The notes under the pieces are model-generated. The model saw only the letters and a program-made list of their open reading frames with translations, was not told where the DNA came from and ran no database searches. Positions 14,351 to 22,169 of a DNA stretch of 28,984 nt are shown piece after piece; positions within the stretch are counted from its first letter, which is position 1, and the number at the start of each line of letters is the position of its first letter. Position numbers and translations under genes: made by a program. Source of the stretch: JBFGFG01 sp041627475 (GTDB lineage: Bacteria > Actinomycetota > Nitriliruptoria > Nitriliruptorales > Nitriliruptoraceae); the NCBI GenBank assembly GCA_041627475.1, contig JBFKQZ010000008.1:1-28984 (forward strand), in the 5' to 3' direction.

Positions 14351-16168
14351 TCAACGCACGACGACCGGTTCGTCGGTCCGGTCCCCGCGGTGCGAACCGA
14401 GGACCGGCACGTCCGAGCTACGACCGAAGGAGAACGTGGTCGCGGCGTTCCCGCCGCCCGTGCGGAAGTCGTCCGCGTACCAGCGGTTGCCGCGGCGGAC
14501 GACCATGTCGTCGTCACCGTCCCCGTCGACGTCACCGAGCAGGGGCGTGTCCGCGGCGCGGCCGAAGCTCGCGGTGAGCTCGGCGCGACCATCGCGGTCG
14601 GTGTCCGCGAACCAGGTGTTGCCGCGACGGACGACGATGTCGTCGATGCCGTCCCCGTCGACGTCACCGAGCAGCGGGGTGTCGGTGACCCGCCCGAACG
14701 TCGACGAGGAGGTCGCCTGCCCACCGTCGGTCGCCGCGTCGACGTGGAACCGGTTGCTGCGACGCACGACGATGTCGTCGTCGCCGTCGCCGTCCATGTC
14801 GCCCGCCAGCGGGACGTCCCCGGCTCGGCCATAGCCGATGTTGCCGCGCGAGGCGGCCCCGCCCTGCAGGTCGTCGTCGAGCGCGAAGAAGAGCCGGCTC
14901 CCGTCGGTGAACGCGAGGCCGGGCGTGTCGATGCCGTCGCCGTCCCAGTCGCCGAGGAGCGGCACACGGTTCGAGAGTCTGGTGTTGCCGAACACGAGGG
15001 TGCCGACGGCCGCTCGCGGCGGGATGCGGTCGCCGAGGTACCAGCGCAGGGCCTGGGTCGACGGCCCGACGATGCGCTGGACCCCGCCGAAGGTCAGCAC
15101 GTACAGCTCGCCTCGCCCGTCCCGGCCGAACGAGACGATGTTGCCGACGCCGTCGAAGAGGGGGCTCGAGCGGTCCGTGGCAGGGTCGTACACACGCACG
15201 AAGCCGCGAACGAAGTCGCCGTAGACGTAACGGCCGGCGAGGTCGGGCAGCGACGGCGACCGCGACACGTAGCCGCCTGTGACCGATGCCGACCCGTTCG
15301 TCGCGTACTCCTCGACCGGGAAGACCAACTCCCCGCCGACGACCGAACCACCTCGGTCGAGCGTCCCCTCGTAGCGGGGCCAGCCCAGGTTGTAGTTGCC
15401 GCGTGCCCGGAAGCGGAGGCGGTTGATCTCCTCGCGGTCGTCCTGGCCGACGTCCGCGATCCACACGTCGTCCCCGTCGAGGCTCATCCGGTAGGGGTTG
15501 CGCAGGCCCCACGCCCACAGCTGCTGGCAGCGGCCGGACTGCCCGGCCAACGGGTTGTCGGGCGGGATGCTGTGGCCGCCGCCGGACCGGCCGAGGACGC
15601 CGATGCGGAGGATCCCGCCGAGACAGGTCGAGCGGTCCTGCCCGTTTCGGAACGGGTCGTTGGCACCTCCACCGTCCCCGAGGGCGACGAGCAGGGTCCC
15701 GTCCGGGGCGAACTCGATCGATCCCCCGTTGTGGTTCGAGCGTGGCTGGTCGACGGCGAGCACCTCCACCCGTGAGCCGGGATCGGCCCGGTCCGGGTCA
15801 CTGCTCACCGTGTAACGGTCGATCCGGGTGTCGCCGCTCGTGTTCGTGTAGTGGACGAACAGGTGGCCATCCCGGGCGTAGTCGGGCGAGAAGGCCAGCC
15901 CGAGGAAGCCGCCCTCGCCGGCGGTGCCGACACGACTGGAGAAGTCGAGGAACTCACGGGTGACCCCGCTCGGCAGCAGCACGCTGATCCTGCCGGCCCG
16001 CTCGGCGGCGAACAGCCGATCGTCCCCACGGGGCGCGGTGACCAGCAGCGCAGCGCTCTCGGTCGCGATGTCGACCGTCACGAGTCGCTCCCCGGCGGCT
16101 CCGGCCGGGCCGACCACGACCGACGGCACGACCAGGGCCAGCACGACGACCATGGCACGACGACGCAC
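14351..16168 (-). CDS. Secreted glucose/sorbosone dehydrogenase-like protein with FG-GAP repeats
   Basis: The 605-residue precursor has a signal peptide (ALVVPSVVVGPAGAAG region). Its N-terminal domain, about residues 28-375, is of the glucose/sorbosone dehydrogenase beta-propeller type, with GEGGFLGLAFSPDY, NHNGGSIEFAPDGTLLVALGDGG (His probably catalytic), WGLRNPYRM, ADVGQDDREEINRL and YNLGWPRYEG. Such proteins typically oxidise sugars or aldoses with PQQ and calcium. The C-terminus carries four FG-GAP-like units plus a degenerate fifth, starting near residues 402, 452, 497, 541 and 587; each intact unit has a calcium-loop motif such as GDWDGDGIDTPG. GTG at 16168 is chosen because GGAGG lies 6 nt upstream; ATG at 16153 is the alternative. 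The substrate and PQQ use are inferred from the family. Confidence 0.85.
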   Translation of the reverse strand: MRRRAMVVVLALVVPSVVVGPAGAAGERLVTVDIATESAALLVTAPRGDDRLFAAERAGRISVLLPSGVTREFLDFSSRVGTAGEGGFLGLAFSPDYARDGHLFVHYTNTSGDTRIDRYTVSSDPDRADPGSRVEVLAVDQPRSNHNGGSIEFAPDGTLLVALGDGGGANDPFRNGQDRSTCLGGILRIGVLGRSGGGHSIPPDNPLAGQSGRCQQLWAWGLRNPYRMSLDGDDVWIADVGQDDREEINRLRFRARGNYNLGWPRYEGTLDRGGSVVGGELVFPVEEYATNGSASVTGGYVSRSPSLPDLAGRYVYGDFVRGFVRVYDPATDRSSPLFDGVGNIVSFGRDGRGELYVLTFGGVQRIVGPSTQALRWYLGDRIPPRAAVGTLVFGNTRLSNRVPLLGDWDGDGIDTPGLAFTDGSRLFFALDDDLQGGAASRGNIGYGRAGDVPLAGDMDGDGDDDIVVRRSNRFHVDAATDGGQATSSSTFGRVTDTPLLGDVDGDGIDDIVVRRGNTWFADTDRDGRAELTASFGRAADTPLLGDVDGDGDDDMVVRRGNRWYADDFRTGGGNAATTFSFGRSSDVPVLGSHRGDRTDEPVVVR

Positions 16169-16280
16169 GTGGGACCTCCCGGCGGGGTCGGGAACCTACG
16201 GCCGGACCAAGGGCCGCGCCGTCCGTGGCCGCGGTCCGCACCGAAACGCGCGACGTGGGCGCGGACGCCGAACGACGCAG

Positions 16281-16308
16281 GTCGCCCCCGGCCGGAGCCG
16301 GGGGCGAC
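16281..16308 (-). terminator. Strong hairpin downstream of the FG-GAP/transglycosylase gene
   Basis: GTCGCCCCCGGC and GCCGGGGGCGAC form a perfect 12-bp stem around the loop CGGA. On the minus strand it begins 22 nt after the stop codon at 16331 and lies before the sorbosone-dehydrogenase-like gene. There is no T-tract, as is common in GC-rich actinobacteria. Confidence 0.65.
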
Positions 16309-16330
16309 GAGGGGCAGGAGGTCTGGCGGC

Positions 16331-17467
16331 TCAGGATCCGCAGACCGGCCACGGGCCCCAGTGACCGACCCGGTCATAGAGGTCGCGGGCGTACTGAGCG
16401 TTGTAGTAGGACGTGTAGATGCCGTCCTCCCACTGCTGTCCGGTCACGTCCTCGAACGCGGCACGGTGGTACCTCTCCGAGATCTGGAACAGGCCGTGGA
16501 AGCCGCGAGGGTTGACCGCTGCCGGGTTCAGCCCCGACTCGCAGTCCGCGACTGAGATCGCCTTGTCCGCCATGTCCGGGAACCAGGCCCGGATGGCGTC
16601 GGTCGGTGCCAGGTCGGCGGGGTCCTGGCGGATCGTGTACGCGAAGCCACCCTGGACGGTCATCCAGTCGCCGTCGCTGCCGTACTCGAAGCTGACGTCG
16701 GCAGCGCCGCCGGCATTGGCGTTGCGGAGGTGCCAGGTCGTGCCGCGGACGACGCCGACCGTGTCGTCACCATCGCCGTCCCAGTCACCGATGATCGCGT
16801 TGTCGTTCCCGCGGGGTCCGACGCGGCCGTACACGAAGACGTTGTCACCGGGCCCACCCGCGTTGGCGTCGCGCAGGTGCCACTCGCCCTCACGGACGAT
16901 GCCCACCGTGTCCACGCCGTCGCCGTCCCAGTCGCCGACCAGGGGGACGTCGTCACCACGCGGCGCGACGCGCCCGTAGGTGAAGGTGATGTCGGCGTCG
17001 CCGCCACGGAAGGTGTTGACCAGGTGCCAGGTGCCACCGCGGATGACGCCGACCGTGTCCACGCCGTCGCCGTCCCAGTCACCGACCAGGGGGAAGTCGC
17101 CGGAGCGACCCCCGTAGTAGAACTGGATCTCGGCGTCGCCGCCCAACGCGTTGGACAGGAACCAGTGGCCGTCCCGGTAGACCCCGGGCGTCGCCGTGCC
17201 GTCGCCGTCCCAGTCCCCGTAGAAGGGGATGTCGGTCGTCGCGCCGTAGCTCCAGGACTGCGTCGCGTCCCCGCCGCTCTGCGCCTCGCGCAGGTGCCAC
17301 TGGCCGTCACGGACGACGGTCGGCCAGTCGGGTTCGGCGGCTGCGGCCGTCAGGGGGATGAGGAGGATGGTCAGGGTCGATGCCACGATCGTGGCGATCC
17401 ATCGACGTCGCTGCGTCGAGGTGCTGCTCCGCGTCAAGAGGTTGCTCGTCGTCGGGGGCGGGGTCAT
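16331..17467 (-). CDS. Secreted FG-GAP repeat protein with C-terminal transglycosylase-like domain
   Basis: The 378-residue precursor has an Arg-anchored signal sequence (QRRRWIATIVASTLTILLIPLTAAAA, residues 19-44). About five repeat units of 42-47 residues follow (about 48-285), each with WHLR/WFLS and a loop such as GDWDGDGVDTVGVIR, predicting a beta-propeller with calcium sites. The C-terminal 95 residues resemble a lysozyme-like/transglycosylase SLT domain. The likely catalytic Glu is E310 in VADCESGLNPAAVN, with FHGLFQIS and the Tyr-rich YTSYYNAQYARDLYDR. Such domains cleave peptidoglycan glycan strands. The protein ends GPWPVCGS, with C309 and the C-terminal Cys perhaps paired. ATG at 17467 starts just before the signal; its ribosome-binding site is weak (AGG). 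A perfect terminator hairpin follows. It shares its repeat type with the next gene. Confidence 0.8.
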   Translation of the reverse strand: MTPPPTTSNLLTRSSTSTQRRRWIATIVASTLTILLIPLTAAAAEPDWPTVVRDGQWHLREAQSGGDATQSWSYGATTDIPFYGDWDGDGTATPGVYRDGHWFLSNALGGDAEIQFYYGGRSGDFPLVGDWDGDGVDTVGVIRGGTWHLVNTFRGGDADITFTYGRVAPRGDDVPLVGDWDGDGVDTVGIVREGEWHLRDANAGGPGDNVFVYGRVGPRGNDNAIIGDWDGDGDDTVGVVRGTTWHLRNANAGGAADVSFEYGSDGDWMTVQGGFAYTIRQDPADLAPTDAIRAWFPDMADKAISVADCESGLNPAAVNPRGFHGLFQISERYHRAAFEDVTGQQWEDGIYTSYYNAQYARDLYDRVGHWGPWPVCGS

Positions 17468-17601
17468 CGCTGGCCTGCGGCGCGCGTCGGCCTCCGACTG
17501 GCCCGGCGACGTGGCAGTACGGACGCGTCGTCGCGCGTCACGCAGCCTGTGCGCCACCTTCGGTGGGAGGTGAGCGGCCGGTCGCGTTGTGCCCTTGGAT
17601 C

Positions 17602-17619
17602 GGGTGAACGGGGGTGAAC
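17602..17619. promoter_or_regulatory. Direct repeat GGGTGAAC x2, one helical turn apart
   Basis: GGGTGAAC occurs at 17602-17609 and again at 17612-17619, a spacing of exactly 10 bp. It lies about 135-150 bp upstream of the FG-GAP/transglycosylase gene (minus strand) in an otherwise gene-free stretch (17468-17718). The phasing suggests a regulator binding the same DNA face. No other feature was found in this stretch. Confidence 0.3.
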
Positions 17620-17718
17620 TCGTCTGCGATGCGACGTGGCCAGCGAGTGGGACGGGTAACTGCGGACCGTGGTGTGCGACCACCCCGTGCCCGGACCGCA
17701 CACCGCCCGACGAACGAC

Positions 17719-17749
17719 GACCGCCCCGCAGCTGTGCTGCGGGGCGGTC
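17719..17749 (-). terminator. Terminator hairpin after tRNA-Glu
   Basis: GACCGCCCCGCAGC and GCTGCGGGGCGGTC form a perfect 14-bp stem around a 3-nt loop. On the minus strand it starts 5 nt after the encoded CCA of tRNA-Glu, the expected place for an end of the gltX-tRNA transcript. No T-tract follows. Confidence 0.8.
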
Positions 17750-17754
17750 CTGGT

Positions 17755-17830
17755 TGGTACCCCCGAGCGGATTTGAACCGCCGTTACCGCCTTGAGAGGG
17801 CGGCGTCCTGGGCCGCTAGACGACGGGGGC
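17755..17830 (-). tRNA. tRNA-Glu (anticodon CTC)
   Basis: The minus-strand sequence begins GCCCCCGTCGTCTAGCGG and folds as a standard cloverleaf. The acceptor stem is GCCCCCG/CGGGGGT (G1-U72 wobble, as in other actinobacterial tRNA-Glu). The anticodon stem is CCGCC/GGCGG around loop CTCTCAA, giving anticodon CTC. The T-loop is TTCAAAT and the discriminator is A. CCA is encoded at 17755-17757. It is the last gene of the gltX-trnQ-trnE group and is followed at once by a 14-bp hairpin. Confidence 0.95.
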
Positions 17831-17836
17831 AGGACG

Positions 17837-17856
17837 CGTCACGCCGAGGCGTGACG
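17837..17856 (-). other. Hairpin immediately 5' of tRNA-Glu
   Basis: CGTCACGCC-GA-GGCGTGACG is a perfect inverted repeat (8 bp with a 4-nt loop). On the minus strand it ends 6 nt before the tRNA-Glu 5' end. It may be a processing signal or an attenuator stem between the two tRNAs. Confidence 0.4.
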
Positions 17857-17895
17857 GATGCGGCCGTCAGGTCCGGGGACCGTCGGGCGTTGTAG

Positions 17896-17917
17896 CGGCC
17901 GCCTCGTGAGGCGGCCG
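17896..17917 (-). terminator. Palindromic hairpin between the two tRNA genes
   Basis: CGGCCGCCTC-GT-GAGGCGGCCG is a perfect 22-nt palindrome. On the minus strand it starts 38 nt after tRNA-Gln. It could terminate transcription of tRNA-Gln or serve in processing. A minus-strand TACGAT just upstream of it (17925-17930) might be a promoter element. Confidence 0.4.
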
Positions 17918-17955
17918 TGCGCGAATCGTACCTACGTGAGGCGCGGGACGCGAAG

Positions 17956-18027
17956 CTCGGGGGGAAGGACTTGAACCCTCAATAACTGGACCAGAACCAG
18001 CCGTGTTGCCAATTACACCACCCCCGA
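17956..18027 (-). tRNA. tRNA-Gln (anticodon CTG)
   Basis: The 72-nt minus-strand sequence starts TCGGGGGTGGTGTAATTGG. The acceptor is TCGGGGG/CCCCCGA with the weak U1-A72 pair and G73 typical of tRNA-Gln. The anticodon loop is TTCTGGT in the stem GCTGG/CCAGT, giving anticodon CTG. The T-arm is GAGGG-TTCAAGT-CCTTC. CCA is not encoded, unlike the neighbouring tRNA-Glu. It lies 72 nt downstream of gltX. Confidence 0.93.
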
Positions 18028-18040
18028 AGGGCGGTCGATG

Positions 18041-18046
18041 ACAGTA
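18041..18046 (-). promoter_or_regulatory. Candidate -10 element (TACTGT) for tRNA-Gln
   Basis: Minus-strand TACTGT ends 13 nt before the tRNA-Gln 5' end, between gltX and the tRNA. It would give the tRNAs a promoter separate from gltX. Confidence 0.35.
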
Positions 18047-18099
18047 CCGACCGAGACGGCAGGCCGCGAAAACGTCGCTTCGGTGTGTGCGGACGGCGG

Positions 18100-19677
18100 T
18101 CAGCCGGCGTGCTGCTCGAAGACGGGAACGGCCGCCTCCAGCCGCGAGACGGACTCCTCCCGACCGAGGAGCTCGATCGTCTCGAACAGGGGCGGCGACA
18201 CCGTCGTGCCGGTGACGGCGACCCGCACCGGCTGGGCGACCTTGCCGAAGCCCATGTCGAGCTCGTCGGCGAGCCCGCGCAGCGCCTCCTCGATCGCCGG
18301 CACGGTCCACTCGACCTCGGCGACGACCTCGGCCGCCCGGCGGACGGCCTCGGCGCCACCCGCCTTGCGCAGCACCTTGGCGCACTGCTCCTCGTCGATC
18401 GTGACACCGTCGGAGAAGAACGGACCGGCGTAGTCCCGGACCTCGTCCAGGCGCTGCATGCGCTCCTGGACCAGCGGGACCAGACCGCGGACCGTCGCCC
18501 GCTGTGCGTCGGTCGCCGGGCGGTCGATCACGGCATCGGCCGGGGTGTCGTCCTCGTCGTCGTCGCCGACCACCGGCAGCGAGCCGTCGAGGAACGGCAG
18601 CAGTAGTGCGGTGAGCTCGTCGGTGTCGAGGTCCCGGATCCGCTCGCCGTTGAACGCCGTGAGCTTGTCGGTGTCGAACATCGCAGCGGTTCGACCGACC
18701 CGCGACAGGTCGAACTTCGCGACCAGCTCGTCGACCGCGAGCCGCTCGCTGCCGTCCTCCGGTGCCCACCCGAGCAGGGCGATGTAGTTGAGCATCACCT
18801 CGGGCAGGTAGCCACGGGCCTCGAACGACTGGATCGCGACCGAGCCGTGACGCTTGGACAGCTTCTTGCGGTCGGCGCCGACGATCATCGACAGGTGGGC
18901 GAACCCGGTCGGCGCGCCCCAGTCGGCCTCGCGCGGCGGCAGCCCGACCTCCTCCAGCGCGGCGTCGAGCAGGCCATCGGCGAGCAGCAGGTCGTAGAGG
19001 AACACCTGGCGCGGTGTGACCGACAGCAGGTCCTCACCGCGGCACACCAGCGTGATGCCCTGCGCGAGGTCGTCGGTCGAGTTCGCCAGCGGGTAGGTCA
19101 CCGCACCGTTGGAGCGGACGAGCACCGGGTCGGACTCGTTGGCCCACTCCCAGGTGACGTCGCCGCGGACCTCGTCGTGGACGGTGATGCTGCCGGTCTC
19201 CGGCAGCGCGAGGCGCAGGGTCGACGGCCGGTCGCCGGTCGGAGCCGGGACCGTCGACTGCTTGACGATCGGGGGCAGGTCTGCATCGCGCCGCTCCTGC
19301 CGCCACGCGTTCAGCTCGTCGGGCGTGCGGTCGTCCTCGTAGAGGTGGCCGGCGTCCCGCAGACGACGGGCGACGGCGGCGTGCAGCTCGGCTCGCTTCG
19401 ACTGGCGGTACGGCCCGTGCTCGCCCACCTCGGTGACGTTGCCGTCGCCGTCCAGCGTCACGCCCTCGTCGACGGTGATGCCGAGCCAGCCCATGCCCTC
19501 GAGCATGGAACGCATCGACTCGTCGGTGGCGCGCTCGGCATCGGTGTCCTCGATGCGGAACACGAAGGTCCCGTCGTTGCCGCGGGCGTGCAGCCAGTTG
19601 TAGAGCGCGGTACGGACCGAGCCGACGTGGAGCCAGCCGGACGGCGCAGGCGCGAAACGGACACGGGGAGCGGGCAC
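18100..19677 (-). CDS. gltX: Glutamyl-tRNA synthetase
   Basis: GltX charges tRNA-Glu with glutamate, and in organisms without GlnRS also tRNA-Gln before amidation. The 525-residue class I synthetase has the HIGH-type motif in APSGWLHVGSVRTAL near residues 10-24, FRIEDTDAERA, and the second signature KKLSKRHG near residues 264-271. The Rossmann domain contains TYPLANSTDDLAQGITLVCRGEDLL. A helical anticodon-binding region makes up the last third, interrupted by an acidic DDDEDD insert near residue 374. Full length excludes the shorter GluQRS. GTG at 19677 begins just before the catalytic domain and has GAGG 8 nt upstream. The tRNA-Gln and tRNA-Glu genes follow directly, so enzyme and substrates may share a transcript. 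Confidence 0.96.
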   Translation of the reverse strand: MPAPRVRFAPAPSGWLHVGSVRTALYNWLHARGNDGTFVFRIEDTDAERATDESMRSMLEGMGWLGITVDEGVTLDGDGNVTEVGEHGPYRQSKRAELHAAVARRLRDAGHLYEDDRTPDELNAWRQERRDADLPPIVKQSTVPAPTGDRPSTLRLALPETGSITVHDEVRGDVTWEWANESDPVLVRSNGAVTYPLANSTDDLAQGITLVCRGEDLLSVTPRQVFLYDLLLADGLLDAALEEVGLPPREADWGAPTGFAHLSMIVGADRKKLSKRHGSVAIQSFEARGYLPEVMLNYIALLGWAPEDGSERLAVDELVAKFDLSRVGRTAAMFDTDKLTAFNGERIRDLDTDELTALLLPFLDGSLPVVGDDDEDDTPADAVIDRPATDAQRATVRGLVPLVQERMQRLDEVRDYAGPFFSDGVTIDEEQCAKVLRKAGGAEAVRRAAEVVAEVEWTVPAIEEALRGLADELDMGFGKVAQPVRVAVTGTTVSPPLFETIELLGREESVSRLEAAVPVFEQHAG

Positions 19678-19712
19678 GAGAGGGACCTCGACACAGACAG
19701 GGAGCGCCTGTG

Positions 19713-19718
19713 AGGCTA
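19713..19718 (-). promoter_or_regulatory. Candidate -10 element (TAGCCT) for gltX, overlapping an upstream stop codon
   Basis: Minus-strand TAGCCT begins with the TAG stop codon of the membrane-protein gene and lies 35 nt before the gltX GTG. No -35 box was recognised. Confidence 0.35.
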
Positions 19719-20615
19719 ACGGGCCGCGTCTGGGTCAGAGCCGTACCGCGCGTCCCAGGACATCGGCACGACCAAGGGGCGATCGATGCCGAGTGAGTGG
19801 TAGGCGAAGACGGCGGCGACGACGGCCACGGTGGCCACGGCGAAGAGGGCCAACGCGACCGGCATCGATGCGAAGGGCGAACTCGTGACCACGAGTGCGA
19901 CTGCCATCGCAGCGAACGACAGCGGCGCGATGGCGTAGAAGCCGATCAGTGCGTACGCGGCGGCACGCCCCCAGACGGCACCCGTCCACAGCCCGAACGC
20001 GGCGGCGAACGTCCCCGGCACGACGATCGCGACGTCGACGAGCACGAAGTGTCGGAGCAGGGCCGCGGGATGGTGGGCGTGGATCGGGTCGTCCACCGCT
20101 CCGGTCAGCACCTCCGGCAGCAGCGGCAGCCAGCGCACCAGCACGAGTGCCGCCAGGAGGCCGAGCAGCCAGGCGTGGCGGTGGTCGACGGCACGGCCCC
20201 CGGACAACAGTTGGAGCCGGTCGATGTGCTCCCACGCCAGCACGAACACTGCGAGGCCCAGGAGGAACAGTGCCGCGTGGAACGGGAAGAAGTACTCGTT
20301 GTTGCCGCCGAGCGACCCGTACTCGGGTCCGATCACCACATGAGGCGTCATGTAGGCGGCGAACGCTCCGGGCACGAAGGCGAGCGGGGGGCCGCCCACG
20401 CGACCGCGCCGGACCAACCACGCGGCGAGCAGGGCCGTCGGCGCTGCTACGAACGCACCGACGGCGTCCATCCCGGCGACCTGGACGAGCATCGGCTCGG
20501 AGAAGTGGTAGCGCAGGACCCCGAGGAACAGCGGACCGAGCAGCGCATTGACGACGAGTCCTGCTGCGAGCAGCAGGAGTGCAGCAAGCAGTGCGAACTG
20601 CCGCGTCCACAGCAT
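19716..20615 (-). CDS. Polytopic membrane protein of unknown function
   Basis: The 299-residue product contains about eight hydrophobic segments, including LLAALLLLAAGLVVNALLG at the N-terminus, AALFLLGLAVFVLAWEH, LLGLLAALVLVRWLPLLP, HFVLVDVAIVVPGTFAAAFG and VALALFAVATVAVVAAVF. Loops contain conserved-looking polar motifs: GPEYGSLGGNNEYFFPFH and DDPIHAHHPAALLRH, the latter rich in His. I do not recognise the family. The paired hydrophobic arrangement would fit an integral membrane sensor or carrier, but that is a guess. ATG at 20615 is chosen because the first membrane helix starts at once and GGGGAG lies about 10 nt upstream; upstream in-frame starts add a Gly/Arg-rich leader. It lies between purB and gltX on the same strand and ends with the uncommon TAG. 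Confidence 0.65.
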   Translation of the reverse strand: MLWTRQFALLAALLLLAAGLVVNALLGPLFLGVLRYHFSEPMLVQVAGMDAVGAFVAAPTALLAAWLVRRGRVGGPPLAFVPGAFAAYMTPHVVIGPEYGSLGGNNEYFFPFHAALFLLGLAVFVLAWEHIDRLQLLSGGRAVDHRHAWLLGLLAALVLVRWLPLLPEVLTGAVDDPIHAHHPAALLRHFVLVDVAIVVPGTFAAAFGLWTGAVWGRAAAYALIGFYAIAPLSFAAMAVALVVTSSPFASMPVALALFAVATVAVVAAVFAYHSLGIDRPLVVPMSWDARYGSDPDAAR

Positions 20616-20694
20616 CCCGACCCCGCTCCCCGGGGCGCCATCTCTCAGGGGACCGCACACGGAGCCCCCTCGGAAGAGGCCAAGGACCCTCGTG

Positions 20695-22134
20695 TCAGAG
20701 GATGGTGCCACCGCGGTAGGCGGCTGCAGTGGGGAAGGCCGTCACCAGCCCGCGGACCCGCTCGAGGAACGCGTCGACCTGCTCGGCCGCCGCACCGGTG
20801 AACGAGCCACGGTCCGCCAACAGGGTGTCGAGCTCGTCGCGTGTCAGCGGCAACCGGTCGTCGGCCGCCAAGCGGTCGACGAGGTCGTTGTCGGCCCGGC
20901 CCTGCTCGCGCATCTCGAGCGCCACCGCGACCGCGTGCTCCTTGATCGCCGCGTGGGCGGTCTCCCGTCCCACGCCCGCGCGCACGGCAGCCATCAGCAC
21001 CTTGGTCGTGGCGAGGAACGGGAGGTAGCGGTCGAGCTCACGCTCGATGACTGCCGGGTAGGCGCCGAACTCGCGGAGCACCGTGAGGAACGTCTCGAGC
21101 AGCCCGTCCATCGCGAGGAACGCATCGGGCAGCACGACCCGGCGCACGACCGAGCACGACACGTCGCCCTCGTTCCACTGGTCACCGACCAGGCTCGATG
21201 CCATCGTCACGTGGCCACGCAGGATCGAGACGAAGCCGTTGACGCGCTCGCACGAACGCGAGTTCATCTTGTGCGGCATCGCGCTCGAGCCGACCTGGCC
21301 CGGCTGGAAGCCCTCGGTGGCGAGTTCCTGTCCCGCCATGAGCCGGATCGTCGTCGCGAGGTTGGCCGGCCCCGACCCGAGCTGCAGGAGGCACGAGACG
21401 ACGTCGAGGTCCAGCGAGCGCGGGTAGACCTGACCGACGTCGTCGAGGACCTCGGTGAAGCCGAGGTGCTCGGCGACCGCCCGCTCGAGCCGCTCGAGGC
21501 GGTCGTGGTCCCCGCCGACCAGGTCGAGCATGTCCTGCTGGGTGCCGACGGGCCCCTTGATGCCCCGCAGCGGCTGCCGCTCCAGCAGCGAGACGAGCCG
21601 TCCGTGCGCCTGCAGCAGCTCCTCCCCCGCGTTGGCGAACCGCTTGCCCAGGGTCGTCGCCTGCGCAGCGACGTTGTGGGACCGGCCGGCCATCACGGTG
21701 TCGCGGTGCTGCTCGGCGAGTTCGGCGAGCCGCGCCAGCGTCGCAACGACGCGGTCGTGCACGAGCTCGAGGGCGCGCCGGACCTGCAGCTGCTCGACGT
21801 TCTCGGTGAGGTCGCGGCTGGTCATGCCCTTGTGGGCGTGCTCGTGGCCGGCGAGCGCCGAGAACTCCTCGAGCCGCGCCTTGACGTCGTGCCGGAGCAC
21901 CCGCTCCCGCTCGGCGATCGACGCGAGGTCGACCTGGTCCACCACGGCCTCGTACGCCGCCACGGCCTCGGCCGGCACGTCGACGCCGAGGTCGGCCTGT
22001 GCTCGCATGACCGCGAGCCACAGCTGCCGTTCGAGGACGACCTTGCCGCGGGGCGACCAGATCGCCCGCATCGCGGACGTCGCGTAGCGCTCGGCGAGCA
22101 CGTTCGGGACGTGGTCGTCCGTCGCCTCGGTCAC
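20695..22134 (-). CDS. purB: Adenylosuccinate lyase
   Basis: PurB splits adenylosuccinate to AMP and SAICAR to AICAR in purine synthesis, releasing fumarate. The 479-residue protein belongs to the aspartase/fumarase superfamily. The three conserved regions are visible: KGMTSRDLTENVEQLQ (about residues 102-117), AGRSHNVAAQATTLGKRFA (about 153-171) with the catalytic His, and the signature GSSAMPHKMNSRSCERVNG (about 283-301) with the flexible-loop Ser. Its length is typical of the longer purB class. GTG at 22134 is selected because AGGAG is 5 nt upstream. A minus-strand TAGCGT at 22164-22169 overlaps the stop codon of the sigma-factor gene and may drive purB separately. Confidence 0.95.
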   Translation of the reverse strand: MTEATDDHVPNVLAERYATSAMRAIWSPRGKVVLERQLWLAVMRAQADLGVDVPAEAVAAYEAVVDQVDLASIAERERVLRHDVKARLEEFSALAGHEHAHKGMTSRDLTENVEQLQVRRALELVHDRVVATLARLAELAEQHRDTVMAGRSHNVAAQATTLGKRFANAGEELLQAHGRLVSLLERQPLRGIKGPVGTQQDMLDLVGGDHDRLERLERAVAEHLGFTEVLDDVGQVYPRSLDLDVVSCLLQLGSGPANLATTIRLMAGQELATEGFQPGQVGSSAMPHKMNSRSCERVNGFVSILRGHVTMASSLVGDQWNEGDVSCSVVRRVVLPDAFLAMDGLLETFLTVLREFGAYPAVIERELDRYLPFLATTKVLMAAVRAGVGRETAHAAIKEHAVAVALEMREQGRADNDLVDRLAADDRLPLTRDELDTLLADRGSFTGAAAEQVDAFLERVRGLVTAFPTAAAYRGGTIL

Positions 22135-22163
22135 GGTCGCTCCTGCAGTCGGGGCGCGTCTGG

Positions 22164-22169
22164 ACGCTA
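22164..22169 (-). promoter_or_regulatory. Candidate -10 element (TAGCGT) for purB, overlapping the sigma-factor stop
   Basis: Minus-strand TAGCGT starts with the sigma-factor TAG stop and lies 29 nt before the purB GTG. Confidence 0.35.

Noticed and set aside
17468..17700. A possible c-di-AMP (ydaO-type) riboswitch before the cell-wall hydrolase gene
   Set aside because: Such switches often precede actinobacterial wall hydrolases, but I could not find the conserved core segments on the minus strand, only a small CCACC-GAA-GGTGG hairpin.
20616..20694. A weak stem (CCTC-TTCC-GAGG) after purB as a terminator
   Set aside because: The stem is only about 4 bp and is interrupted; too weak to annotate.
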